Source: Sphingobacteriales bacterium
GTDB taxonomy: Bacteria; Bacteroidota; Bacteroidia; Chitinophagales; Chitinophagaceae
DNA length: 15,885 nt
NCBI GenBank assembly: GCA_947463665.1
Contig: CANHUD010000026.1
Span: 1 to 15,885 of the forward strand
Reading direction: 5' to 3'
Shown here: one piece after another, positions 7,827 through 14,622 of the stretch
Numbering within the stretch: position 1 is the first letter of the stretch
Layout: each line of letters starts with the position of its first letter
Program-made: the position numbers and the translations under genes
Notes under the pieces: model-generated
The model's database searches: none
Told to the model about the DNA's origin: nothing
The model's input: the letters and a program-made list of their open reading frames with translations, nothing else

Positions 7827-8852
7827 CTAATCCGGGGTCTCTCCGGCCAGCTGGCAGACGGTTTTCCAGATGGCTTCATCTACCGGGATACCTTTTTCCC
7901 GGTTCTCTTCTCTTGTACGGATGGTGCGTTCGCCGGGATAAAGGATATCGGTTCCGGCATTTACCGGTATGGAATCCTTTAACTGACGGATGGTTTCATC
8001 AATGGCCTGTTGCACCATTTCCCGACTGTTGAACCGGAGCGGATCGATGGCCATGAAGATCTGGCAGCAGCTGCCACAGCTCCCTTTTCCATAGCGATCA
8101 ATCGCTGCGGTGGTTTTTCCACCGGAGAGGATGGCCGCGATCAGGTCGAGTAGGATCGCCATTCCGGAGCCCTTCCAGTAGCCGGTGGGCAGGATGCGCC
8201 GGGTGGCTTCGATGGCAGCCGGGTCATCGGTCAGCTCCCCGTTCTCATCGAATCCTCCCGGGTAGGGTAGTTTTTCTCCTTTCAGGCGGGTAACCTGTAA
8301 ACGGCCGTAGGAGTATTGCGACATGGCCATATCGAGTACGATCGGATGGGGGTTTCCGGGTACGGCCAGGATGAACGGGTTGTTGCCGATGCCGGAGGAG
8401 ATGGCGCCCCAGGTGGGCATACAGGATTCAGTATTGGTCCAGCAGAGTGCTACATAGCCTTTTTCAGCGGCGTATCTACCATAGGTGCCACCCCGCATCC
8501 AGTGGGTGGTATTACGAAGGGCCACCAGTCCGATCCCGTTGATGCTGGCTAATTCAGTGGCTCTTTCCATAGCGATGAGCGCATTGGTGATGCCCGGGCC
8601 CATCTGCCCGTCCCACACCTCCATCACGCCGAAAGCTTCTGCCGGTATCGGATCCGCCGCTGGATACACCCAGCCTTTGTGGAGATAATCCACGAATCGT
8701 CCCACCCGGTTCAGTCCGTGTGAGTAAACGCCATCCAGGCTGGACTCCATATGCGTTTGCGCGCAGATGGCGGCCTTGTTTTCGGGCATACCCGCCCGCA
8801 TGAATGCTTTACGGATCGTTTCTTTCATTTGCTCTGCCGGAATGCGCATCAT
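7827..8852 (-). CDS. dlgD: 3-dehydro-L-gulonate 2-dehydrogenase (malate/lactate dehydrogenase 2 family)
   Basis: A 341-residue NAD(P)H-dependent oxidoreductase of the Ldh_2/MDH2 family, cytoplasmic with no signal peptide. Signature segments are YSHGLNR with the likely catalytic His45, HWMRGGTYGRYAAEKGY, CWTN, PTWG, IGNNP and RRILPTGYWKGSGMAI. These follow E. coli YiaK/DlgD closely as I remember it, more closely than generic malate or ureidoglycolate dehydrogenases. The reaction interconverts 2,3-diketo-L-gulonate and 3-dehydro-L-gulonate. An unusual CGSCC cluster lies just before QIFMAID. The ATG at 8852 is chosen; a second Met follows directly. An AAGGAGG sequence lies 19 bases before the start, rather far for a ribosome-binding site. 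It sits 44 bp after GH20, hinting at use of a sugar acid from the same glycan. The exact substrate in this organism is inferred. Confidence 0.87.
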   Translation of the reverse strand: MMRIPAEQMKETIRKAFMRAGMPENKAAICAQTHMESSLDGVYSHGLNRVGRFVDYLHKGWVYPAADPIPAEAFGVMEVWDGQMGPGITNALIAMERATELASINGIGLVALRNTTHWMRGGTYGRYAAEKGYVALCWTNTESCMPTWGAISSGIGNNPFILAVPGNPHPIVLDMAMSQYSYGRLQVTRLKGEKLPYPGGFDENGELTDDPAAIEATRRILPTGYWKGSGMAILLDLIAAILSGGKTTAAIDRYGKGSCGSCCQIFMAIDPLRFNSREMVQQAIDETIRQLKDSIPVNAGTDILYPGERTIRTREENREKGIPVDEAIWKTVCQLAGETPD

Positions 8853-8896
8853 CTGGATTGATTTAAGTCAGCCTCCTTGGAGGTTTATGAAGACGG

Positions 8897-11113
8897 TTAG
8901 TATACGACGATCTCATCAGCGAAGAGGAAACCGGTATGATTTTTTGCGTAAAAGTGGATGTAGCGGGCGCTGGTGTTCACCGGTTGTACCCGGAAGGATT
9001 TGAACCGGAGCCTGTTTTCATCCGTAGGTACATCGTTCAGGGCCTTGCCGGCAGAGGTAAAGGTCTTTCCATCGTCGGATACGAACACTTCAACAAAATC
9101 CGGCATGTACACGCCCGGCCCGGTGATTTGCATGAAGGTGCAGCTGACATCGCGCAGCGCTTCTGTTTTTCCCAGGTCGATCACTACGTCCAGATCCGAG
9201 GTGAAGCCCTGCCACTGGCCGTCCTGATAGGTGAGGGAACCTTTGTATCCGTTCACCAGGGTACGTTCTTTCTGTGCGGGATAGCTCACCCATTTCCGGT
9301 TATAGGTCACGGATTTACCCAGTGCTTTATGAAAATCAAGGAGCAGGGTATCGGCCTTCTGCACGGCCTTTCCGTTCCGGAAGATGGCCGTTCGTACCTG
9401 TACGGTTTTATTTATGATGAACGGTCCGGTGTAGAGCGTTGAAGAGGATACGGGGTTTGTTCCATCCAGCGTGTACCGGATTTCCGGCTGGTATTGTTCG
9501 GTGTTCAGCTGAACCGTTGCGGTTAGTAGTGTGCTATCGAATGCAGGTTTGATGTCCACTTTATCGGCAGGCCGGCAATAGTTCACATTTTTCTTCTGTA
9601 ATAACCTGTAATGGTAGTATAACCTCGACAGAAAATCATCCCAGTTTTTTTTCGATGGGTCGCTCCATACGGTTTCACTGAGGGCGATGATCCGGGGGAA
9701 GATCATATAATCCAGGTGTTCGGTAGTGGGGATGTATTCGGTCCACACATTGGCCTGTGCGCCCAGTACATGGTGTTGTTTTTCTTTTTCCAGTTCAGCG
9801 GGAATGGGCTCGTAGCTGTAGACTTTTTGCAGGGGGAGGTATCCGCCGATGGCTTCCGGCTGTGTGGCGGGATCCTGCTGGTAGTGATCGAAATAGCAGT
9901 GGCTTCCGGGCGTCATGATCACATCGTGCCCCATGCGGGCGGCTTCGATGCCGCCGCGTTCTCCGCGCCAGCTCATCACGGTGGAGCCGGGGGCGAGTCC
10001 GCCTTCGAGGATCTCATCCCATCCCAGCAGTTTACGGCCTTTGGAAGAGATGAATTGTTCGATTCTCCGGATGGCATAGCTCTGCAGTTCGTCTTCGTCT
10101 TTCAGTTTTTGATCGCGGATGCGTTGCTGGCATTTCGGGCATTTTTTCCAGTTGCCTTTTCCGGCTTCATCGCCGCCGATGTGGAGGTAGGTGGAGGGGA
10201 AGATCTCCATGATTTCGGTGAGTACATCCTGCATGAAGGTGAAGGTGGAATCGTTGCCGATGCAGAACTCACCGGTCTTGTGTGTAACGTTCGGACATTT
10301 CAGATGCGGGTAAGCTTCGAGCACTTCATCTGAATGGCCAGGCATTTCAATTTCCGGGATGATGGTGATGCCCCGGCGGGCGGCATAGGTCACGAGTTCG
10401 CGGGCCTGCGCTTTGGTGAAGTAGCCGCCATGGGCTTCGGGATTGTTCTCCAGCGAGAAGCTGCGATCGCTCTTCCACCAGTCTTTCCAGTTCCGATGGG
10501 TGCGCCAGGCCGCCTTGCTGGTGAGTTTCGGGTATTTATCCATCTGGATCCGCCAGCCTGCCCCATCGGTAAGGTGGAGGTGGAGGCGGTTCATTTTGTA
10601 GAGACTGAGCAGATCGATCGTTTTTTTCACATATTCGGGAGGTGCGAAATGGCGCGACACATCGAGCATAAGTCCGCGGTAACCGAACCGCGGCTTGTCG
10701 GTGATTTCAGCGCAGGGCAGCTGGTTATCGCGGCTGGTCAGGTAGAGCTGCGCGATGGACTGCACGGCATACAGAATCCCTGCCGGATGGCTGGCGGTTG
10801 CTTTTATGAGCGATGGACGGATCGAGAGGATATAGGCCGCTGAATCAGCTGATTTTTGTTTGCTCAGGAGGATGGTCTGCGCTCCGGCGGTTTGTCCGGG
10901 CAGGATGCGGGCCACCGGTATGCTGAGTACTTCACCCAGATAGAGCGCTGCTTCGCGGAAAGCAGGATCATAGCGGATGCTGGTTTTGGGACCGGGGGTG
11001 AACGATCCCTGTTTTTCCTGAACGGAAACCGGTTGGGGAATGAGGTGGATGCGCGACTGGCCGATGGTGGCGGTGGAGGCCAGCAGGGAGCAGAGGAGAA
11101 CGAATGTTTTCAT
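8897..11113 (-). CDS. Exported GH20 beta-N-acetylhexosaminidase
   Basis: A 738-residue exported enzyme with a signal peptide (about residues 1-18, ending TIGQ) that removes terminal beta-linked GlcNAc or GalNAc. Residues about 20-140 form the GH20b N-terminal domain. The barrel starts at PRFGYRGLMLDVSRHF and includes LHLHLTDGAGWR, PEIEMPGHSDEV and the catalytic pair Asp315-Glu316 in HIGGDEAGK. A conserved Trp lies in MSWRGERGG and QANVWTEYI. After the barrel come a CHB_HEX_C-like segment (RYTLDGTNPVSSSTLYTGPF) and a C-terminal discoidin-like domain (DLDVVIDLGKTEALRDVSCTF to the end), probably for carbohydrate binding. The start at 11113 is the only sensible one: it leads straight into the signal peptide and lies inside a perfect hairpin. 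It begins 17 bp after the transglutaminase stop, so it may be the fourth gene of that operon. Together with GH18 it could degrade chitin oligomers. Confidence 0.95.
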   Translation of the reverse strand: MKTFVLLCSLLASTATIGQSRIHLIPQPVSVQEKQGSFTPGPKTSIRYDPAFREAALYLGEVLSIPVARILPGQTAGAQTILLSKQKSADSAAYILSIRPSLIKATASHPAGILYAVQSIAQLYLTSRDNQLPCAEITDKPRFGYRGLMLDVSRHFAPPEYVKKTIDLLSLYKMNRLHLHLTDGAGWRIQMDKYPKLTSKAAWRTHRNWKDWWKSDRSFSLENNPEAHGGYFTKAQARELVTYAARRGITIIPEIEMPGHSDEVLEAYPHLKCPNVTHKTGEFCIGNDSTFTFMQDVLTEIMEIFPSTYLHIGGDEAGKGNWKKCPKCQQRIRDQKLKDEDELQSYAIRRIEQFISSKGRKLLGWDEILEGGLAPGSTVMSWRGERGGIEAARMGHDVIMTPGSHCYFDHYQQDPATQPEAIGGYLPLQKVYSYEPIPAELEKEKQHHVLGAQANVWTEYIPTTEHLDYMIFPRIIALSETVWSDPSKKNWDDFLSRLYYHYRLLQKKNVNYCRPADKVDIKPAFDSTLLTATVQLNTEQYQPEIRYTLDGTNPVSSSTLYTGPFIINKTVQVRTAIFRNGKAVQKADTLLLDFHKALGKSVTYNRKWVSYPAQKERTLVNGYKGSLTYQDGQWQGFTSDLDVVIDLGKTEALRDVSCTFMQITGPGVYMPDFVEVFVSDDGKTFTSAGKALNDVPTDENRLRFKSFRVQPVNTSARYIHFYAKNHTGFLFADEIVVY

Positions 11114-11117
11114 TCGT
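11100..11117 (-). promoter_or_regulatory. Hairpin enclosing the GH20 start codon
   Basis: On the minus strand ACGAATG and CATTCGT form a perfect 7-bp stem around an AAAA loop, and the GH20 ATG (11113-11111) sits within the first arm. In mRNA this would hide the start codon and could lower initiation unless ribosomes arrive from the transglutaminase gene 17 bp upstream. The function is inferred from the structure alone. Confidence 0.45.
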
Positions 11118-11130
11118 CAATGATACGAAT

Positions 11131-12081
11131 TTATTGTTGCTGCTGCTGCCAGTCGGTCAGCCGGGGAAGTTCATCCGAAGGGTTTTGTCCGGGTTCTTTG
11201 TGCATGATCACCTGGTTGGTTTCTTCAAAGGTCATTCCATCTTCATACCCCACGGATACATACACGTGGAGATCCTGTTTTGCCATCCCTCTGAAGGTAC
11301 CCTTTACTACGCTGCAGTCGGAGAAATGACGGCCTACGGCGAGTTTCACGTGTGCATTGGTAACCCATACATTGTTGGTGGGATCGATGCCGCGCCAGCC
11401 TTCGCCCGGGATCCATACTTCTACCCAGGCATGGGTAGCGCCTTCGCCGCGCATACCGTTTTTATGCGGACAGATGTATCCGCTCACATAGCGGCAGGGG
11501 ATTTCTTTGGAGCGGAGTAGCTGCAGGAGCAGATGGGCGAAATCCTGGCATACACCACTGCGGTGTTCGAGGATCTCATCTACGGTCGTTTCGATGGTGG
11601 TGATGCCTTTGGAGTAGGTGAACGATTGAAAGATGTATTCGCTGAACGATTGCACCACTTCGGGCACCAGCAGGGTTTCATCGTAGAAAAGCGAACAGAT
11701 GCGATGGATCTCTTCCTGTTGGCGGATACGTTCCGGTTTGGCGAGTTCCAGCAGCTGAAGGTTCTGCTGCATGTCGGCCCGTAATTGGGTAAAGCTGGCC
11801 TTATCGGTCCAGATCAGCGCATCCTTTCGGGTGGTGCGGATGATGAGCCGGCTTTCGATCACGAGGCGGTCGTGCGGTTCCAGAATGCTGAACAGGCCGG
11901 TACGGTTGCCCCAGTAATCGCGGTAGAGCTGGATATCCGGCGAAAAGCTCACCAGAAGATCGTGCTGCAGGATCTCCTGATCCTCAGAAAAATAGGGATA
12001 GACGCGGATCTCGTTCACGCTTTCGGTAACGGGCCGTTCGTAGGTATACTGGGTGATGTGGATGATCTTGTAAACAGACAT
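11131..12081 (-). CDS. Transglutaminase-like cysteine peptidase of the ATP-grasp/alpha-E module
   Basis: A 316-residue protein with an N-terminal bacterial-transglutaminase N domain (residues about 1-85, beta-rich, starting YKIIHITQYTYERPVTESVNEIR). A transglutaminase core follows, with the full Cys-His-Asp triad: Cys178 in SGVCQDFAH, His217 in ATHAWVEVW and Asp233 in GIDPTNN. No signal peptide is seen, so it is cytoplasmic. Bacterial members of this type are generally thought to act as peptidases or amide-bond-handling enzymes rather than protein cross-linkers. It comes 9 bp after the alpha-E gene, which follows the ATP-grasp gene; this trio recurs in many bacteria, for example Rv2409c-Rv2411c in Mycobacterium tuberculosis. 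A role in trimming or transferring a peptide made by the ATP-grasp partner is inference. The protein ends in five consecutive Gln residues, which is unusual. Confidence 0.92.
   Translation of the reverse strand: MSVYKIIHITQYTYERPVTESVNEIRVYPYFSEDQEILQHDLLVSFSPDIQLYRDYWGNRTGLFSILEPHDRLVIESRLIIRTTRKDALIWTDKASFTQLRADMQQNLQLLELAKPERIRQQEEIHRICSLFYDETLLVPEVVQSFSEYIFQSFTYSKGITTIETTVDEILEHRSGVCQDFAHLLLQLLRSKEIPCRYVSGYICPHKNGMRGEGATHAWVEVWIPGEGWRGIDPTNNVWVTNAHVKLAVGRHFSDCSVVKGTFRGMAKQDLHVYVSVGYEDGMTFEETNQVIMHKEPGQNPSDELPRLTDWQQQQQ
11134..11148 (-). repeat. CAG/CAA triplet run encoding a C-terminal Gln5 tail
   Basis: Minus-strand codons CAG CAG CAG CAA CAA lie directly before the TAA stop of the transglutaminase-like gene. 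The short triplet run could vary in length by slippage without breaking the frame. Confidence 0.85.
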
Positions 12082-12090
12082 GCGGAGTGT

Positions 12091-13026
12091 TTAGGCGTAA
12101 GAGAAATAGGTTTGGCCGAGGGTGGAGGAGAAGGCGTAGAGATCGCTCCGGAGCCTCGACAGGTACTGCGGCACACCGGTTTGCCGGATCATGTGTTCGT
12201 CGGCGAAGGCCACAGAGCTTTTGATGCGTCCGAATTGACGGAGCAGGCCGGTGGGATCTGCCGGGTCATTGGCCTGTACGATGTTCCCTAGGTAGGTATC
12301 GATGTGTTGCAGGCAGTAGAGAACGGACCGTGGGAAGAGATCGTTCAGTAGCACCTGGTGCACTACATTCTGGTTAGCATCCTGGCTTCTGTAATTTTTG
12401 AGGTGGAATTCGTAACCGGAGAGGGAGAACAGCAGGTGCCGCCAGTACAGAATATCTTTTTCTTCTGAGAGATCATTAATGGTGATCTGTTTTTCCATGA
12501 GATCGATGCTGAGCAGGCATCGTTCGATGTATTTGCCGAGGTTCATGAAGTCCCAGCTCATGCCGCGAAACATCGTACTTTCCAGGATGCCGGTGTAGAG
12601 CAGGCAGTTGGTAAGTACACTTTCGATGACGGCGATCTCATTGCCGGAAGTGAGTTGTGCATCGATGCTGTTGCTGTTGATGCGGTGGTACATGAAATTC
12701 ACCTGTTCCCATACTTCTTTGGTGAGGTGATCCTGCATGCTGCGTGCATTTTCACGGGCTCGGGTGAGGATGTTCCGGAGCGAGTTCGGGTTGGAGGGAT
12801 CCAGGAGGATATGCTCTACGATGATGGCGGAAGTGGTTTCGACACGACGTTTTTCATCGTCTGAAAAACCAGAGAAGATATCGAGGATGGTGGTCCAGCT
12901 ATCGTTTACGTACGGGCCTTTGTCGAGCGACAATACATACGACGTATGGAGCGTACGCAGCAGGCCTTCGGCACGTTCGATGTACCGGTTAAGCCAGAAA
13001 AGGGAATCAGCGCTTCTACTGAGCAT
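12091..13026 (-). CDS. Alpha-E domain protein
   Basis: A 311-residue, all-helical cytoplasmic protein. Its opening, MLSRSADSLFWLNRYIERAEG, is the hallmark of the alpha-E family (DUF403), in which nearly every member starts with a variant of this segment. The family-typical helices with WEQVN, RGMSWDFMNLGKYIERC and HQVLLNDLFPRSVLYCL follow. Length matches the family. The biochemical role is unknown. It is encoded almost always next to, or fused with, a circularly permuted ATP-grasp protein and near a transglutaminase-like protein, so it is thought to support their reaction. Gaps are 15 bp to the ATP-grasp gene upstream and 9 bp to the transglutaminase downstream, which supports one operon. Confidence 0.93.
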   Translation of the reverse strand: MLSRSADSLFWLNRYIERAEGLLRTLHTSYVLSLDKGPYVNDSWTTILDIFSGFSDDEKRRVETTSAIIVEHILLDPSNPNSLRNILTRARENARSMQDHLTKEVWEQVNFMYHRINSNSIDAQLTSGNEIAVIESVLTNCLLYTGILESTMFRGMSWDFMNLGKYIERCLLSIDLMEKQITINDLSEEKDILYWRHLLFSLSGYEFHLKNYRSQDANQNVVHQVLLNDLFPRSVLYCLQHIDTYLGNIVQANDPADPTGLLRQFGRIKSSVAFADEHMIRQTGVPQYLSRLRSDLYAFSSTLGQTYFSYA

Positions 13027-13041
13027 GGGATGTGTTTAGGG

Positions 13042-14484
13042 TTAATCAATGATCCAGGTATCCTTACTGCCTCCGCCCTGCGACGAGTTCACCACCAGTG
13101 ATCCTTCTTTGAGGGCCACGCGGGTGAGGCCGCCCGGCACGATTTCAATGCCGGAAGGGCCGCAGAGTGCGTAGGGCCGGAGATCCACATGTCTGGGTGT
13201 GAGTTTTCCGTCGAGGAAGCAGGGCACGGTGGAGAGACGGATAATAGGTTGTGCGATGAATTCGCGCGGGTTATCGGTGATCTTCTTTTTGAACAGGTCG
13301 ATCTCTTCCTGCGATGCTTTGTTACCCATCAGCATGCCATACCCACCGGATTGGTTAGTACCTTTAATGACCATTTTTTCCATGTTTTGAAAAACATGTG
13401 CGCGGTGTTCCGGATCATGGAGGAGGTAGGTAGGGACATTCGGGAGGATGGGTTCTTCATTGAGGTAGTAGCGGATCATATCCGGCACGTAGGCATATAC
13501 AGCTTTGTCATCGGCTACGCCGTTGCCCATGGCGTTTACGATCGCCACATTGCCTTTTCGGTAGACGCCGAGCAGGCCGGCCACACCGAGGATACTATCC
13601 GGTTTGAAGCTGATGGGGTCGAGGAATTCATCGTCTATCCGCCGGTAGATGACATCTACCTGTTCGAGGCCGCGGGTCGTTTTCATGAAGACCTTATGGT
13701 TGCTTACCACCAGGTCGCGGCCTTCTACGAGCGGAATGCCCATTTGACGGGCCAGGAACGTATGTTCATAGTAGGCTGAATTGAACACGCCGGGCGTAAG
13801 GATAACCGCCATTGGCTGTCGCACATTCCGTGGGGAGAGGGAGAGCAGGATGGAGTGCAGCAGCAGCGGGTAATTGTTGATCATCCGCACCGGGTTGGTA
13901 TTGATCAGGTTGGAGAAGAGGCGTTTGGTGACCTCGCGGTTTCCCAGCATGTAGGATACTCCGGAAGGCGTTCGCAGATTGTCTTCCAGGATATAGAACC
14001 GGCCATCTTCTCCCCGGATCAGATCGATGCCTGAGATATGAACATAGAGATCATGGGGTACGTTGATGCCATGGACCTCTCTGGTATAATGCGGGCAGGA
14101 GGCGATGAGCCAGGCAGGTATGATGTTATCCCGCAGGATGTGTTGTTCATGGTAGATATCGTGCAGGAATTTATTGAGGGCTTTGAGCCGTTGCCGGATC
14201 CCGGCTTCCACCTGTGCCCATTCGGTGCCGGTGATGATCCGCGGGATGATATCGAACGGGAAGATGCGTTCGATCCCTTCGTCTTCGCTGTAAACGGTGA
14301 AGGTTACCCCCTGGCTCATGAAGAGTTCGCCGGCCTGTGCGTGGTATTTTTGGATGGCATCGAATCCCATAGCAGCGAGCCGGTCCATTACCGGCTGATA
14401 GGCCGGTCGTACGGAGGATCCGTCAAACATTTCGTCCCAGCCCTGTGCAGGAGTATAATCGTTCAGTAATTCGCGTATCGACAT
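13042..14484 (-). CDS. Circularly permuted ATP-grasp protein (DUF404/DUF407 family, putative amidoligase)
   Basis: A 480-residue protein of the circularly permuted ATP-grasp family, predicted from comparative genomics to form amide or peptide bonds using ATP. Visible landmarks are GVTFTVY near the start, E167-D-N169 in LEDNLRTPSG, YRRIDDEFLDP, K374 before a Gly-rich loop (GTNQSGGYG), H432-V-D434-LRPY, and the strongly conserved C-terminal NSSQGGGSKDTW. I chose the ATG at 14484 because the family normally begins close to this point. A longer frame to 14613 would add 43 residues without family character, across a hairpin with a T-run and a promoter-like box. It leads an apparent operon with the alpha-E protein 15 bp and the transglutaminase-like gene further downstream. 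A terminator-like hairpin in its leader suggests regulation by attenuation. The ligated substrates are unknown. PhyH at 14623 is divergent. Confidence 0.92.
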   Translation of the reverse strand: MSIRELLNDYTPAQGWDEMFDGSSVRPAYQPVMDRLAAMGFDAIQKYHAQAGELFMSQGVTFTVYSEDEGIERIFPFDIIPRIITGTEWAQVEAGIRQRLKALNKFLHDIYHEQHILRDNIIPAWLIASCPHYTREVHGINVPHDLYVHISGIDLIRGEDGRFYILEDNLRTPSGVSYMLGNREVTKRLFSNLINTNPVRMINNYPLLLHSILLSLSPRNVRQPMAVILTPGVFNSAYYEHTFLARQMGIPLVEGRDLVVSNHKVFMKTTRGLEQVDVIYRRIDDEFLDPISFKPDSILGVAGLLGVYRKGNVAIVNAMGNGVADDKAVYAYVPDMIRYYLNEEPILPNVPTYLLHDPEHRAHVFQNMEKMVIKGTNQSGGYGMLMGNKASQEEIDLFKKKITDNPREFIAQPIIRLSTVPCFLDGKLTPRHVDLRPYALCGPSGIEIVPGGLTRVALKEGSLVVNSSQGGGSKDTWIID

Positions 14485-14500
14485 GTTGATAGGGTTGAAA

Positions 14501-14546
14501 TAAAAAATCGGCTGTTGCTCCGCGATCTGCAGAACAAACAGCCGAT
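14501..14546 (-). terminator. Terminator-like hairpin in the leader of the ATP-grasp operon (possible attenuator)
   Basis: On the minus strand ATCGGCTGTT pairs perfectly with AACAGCCGAT. The stem can extend inward by four more pairs (including one G-U) across a single bulged base, and TTTTTT follows at the 3' side. This is a classic rho-independent terminator, yet it lies just upstream of the ATP-grasp ATG (14484) and downstream of the best promoter box (14567-14560). That arrangement fits a leader attenuator better than a gene-end terminator, since no minus-strand gene ends nearby. Confidence 0.65.
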
Positions 14547-14559
14547 AGGTGGGTCTTTC

Positions 14560-14567
14560 CAAATATA
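14560..14567 (-). promoter_or_regulatory. Bacteroidota -7 promoter box TATATTTG for the ATP-grasp operon
   Basis: TATATTTG on the minus strand matches the Bacteroidota -7 consensus TAnnTTTG at every fixed position. It would start a transcript near 14553 with a leader of about 70 bases carrying the terminator-like hairpin. No TTG is present about 20 bases upstream, so the -33 element is missing or degenerate. Confidence 0.5.
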
Positions 14568-14622
14568 GGAATTTATCGGCGGCGTGCGGGGGATTTTCGT
14601 ATCTTTTTGGCAAAAATCAACG

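Noticed and set aside
9716..10843. Two long plus-strand open frames (205 and 169 codons)
   Set aside because: They are antisense to the GH20 catalytic domain and show no domain pattern; they arise from GC-biased codon use.
13189..13779. 196-codon plus-strand open frame
   Set aside because: Antisense shadow of the ATP-grasp gene, whose motifs are intact on the minus strand.
14485..14613. 43-residue N-terminal extension of the ATP-grasp protein (start at 14613)
   Set aside because: The extension lacks family character and crosses a promoter-like box and a terminator-like hairpin. The ATG at 14484 matches the usual family start.
14584..14622. GTG start 13 codons upstream for the PhyH gene
   Set aside because: The added residues show no family similarity and overlap the likely promoter region; ATG at 14623 is preferred.
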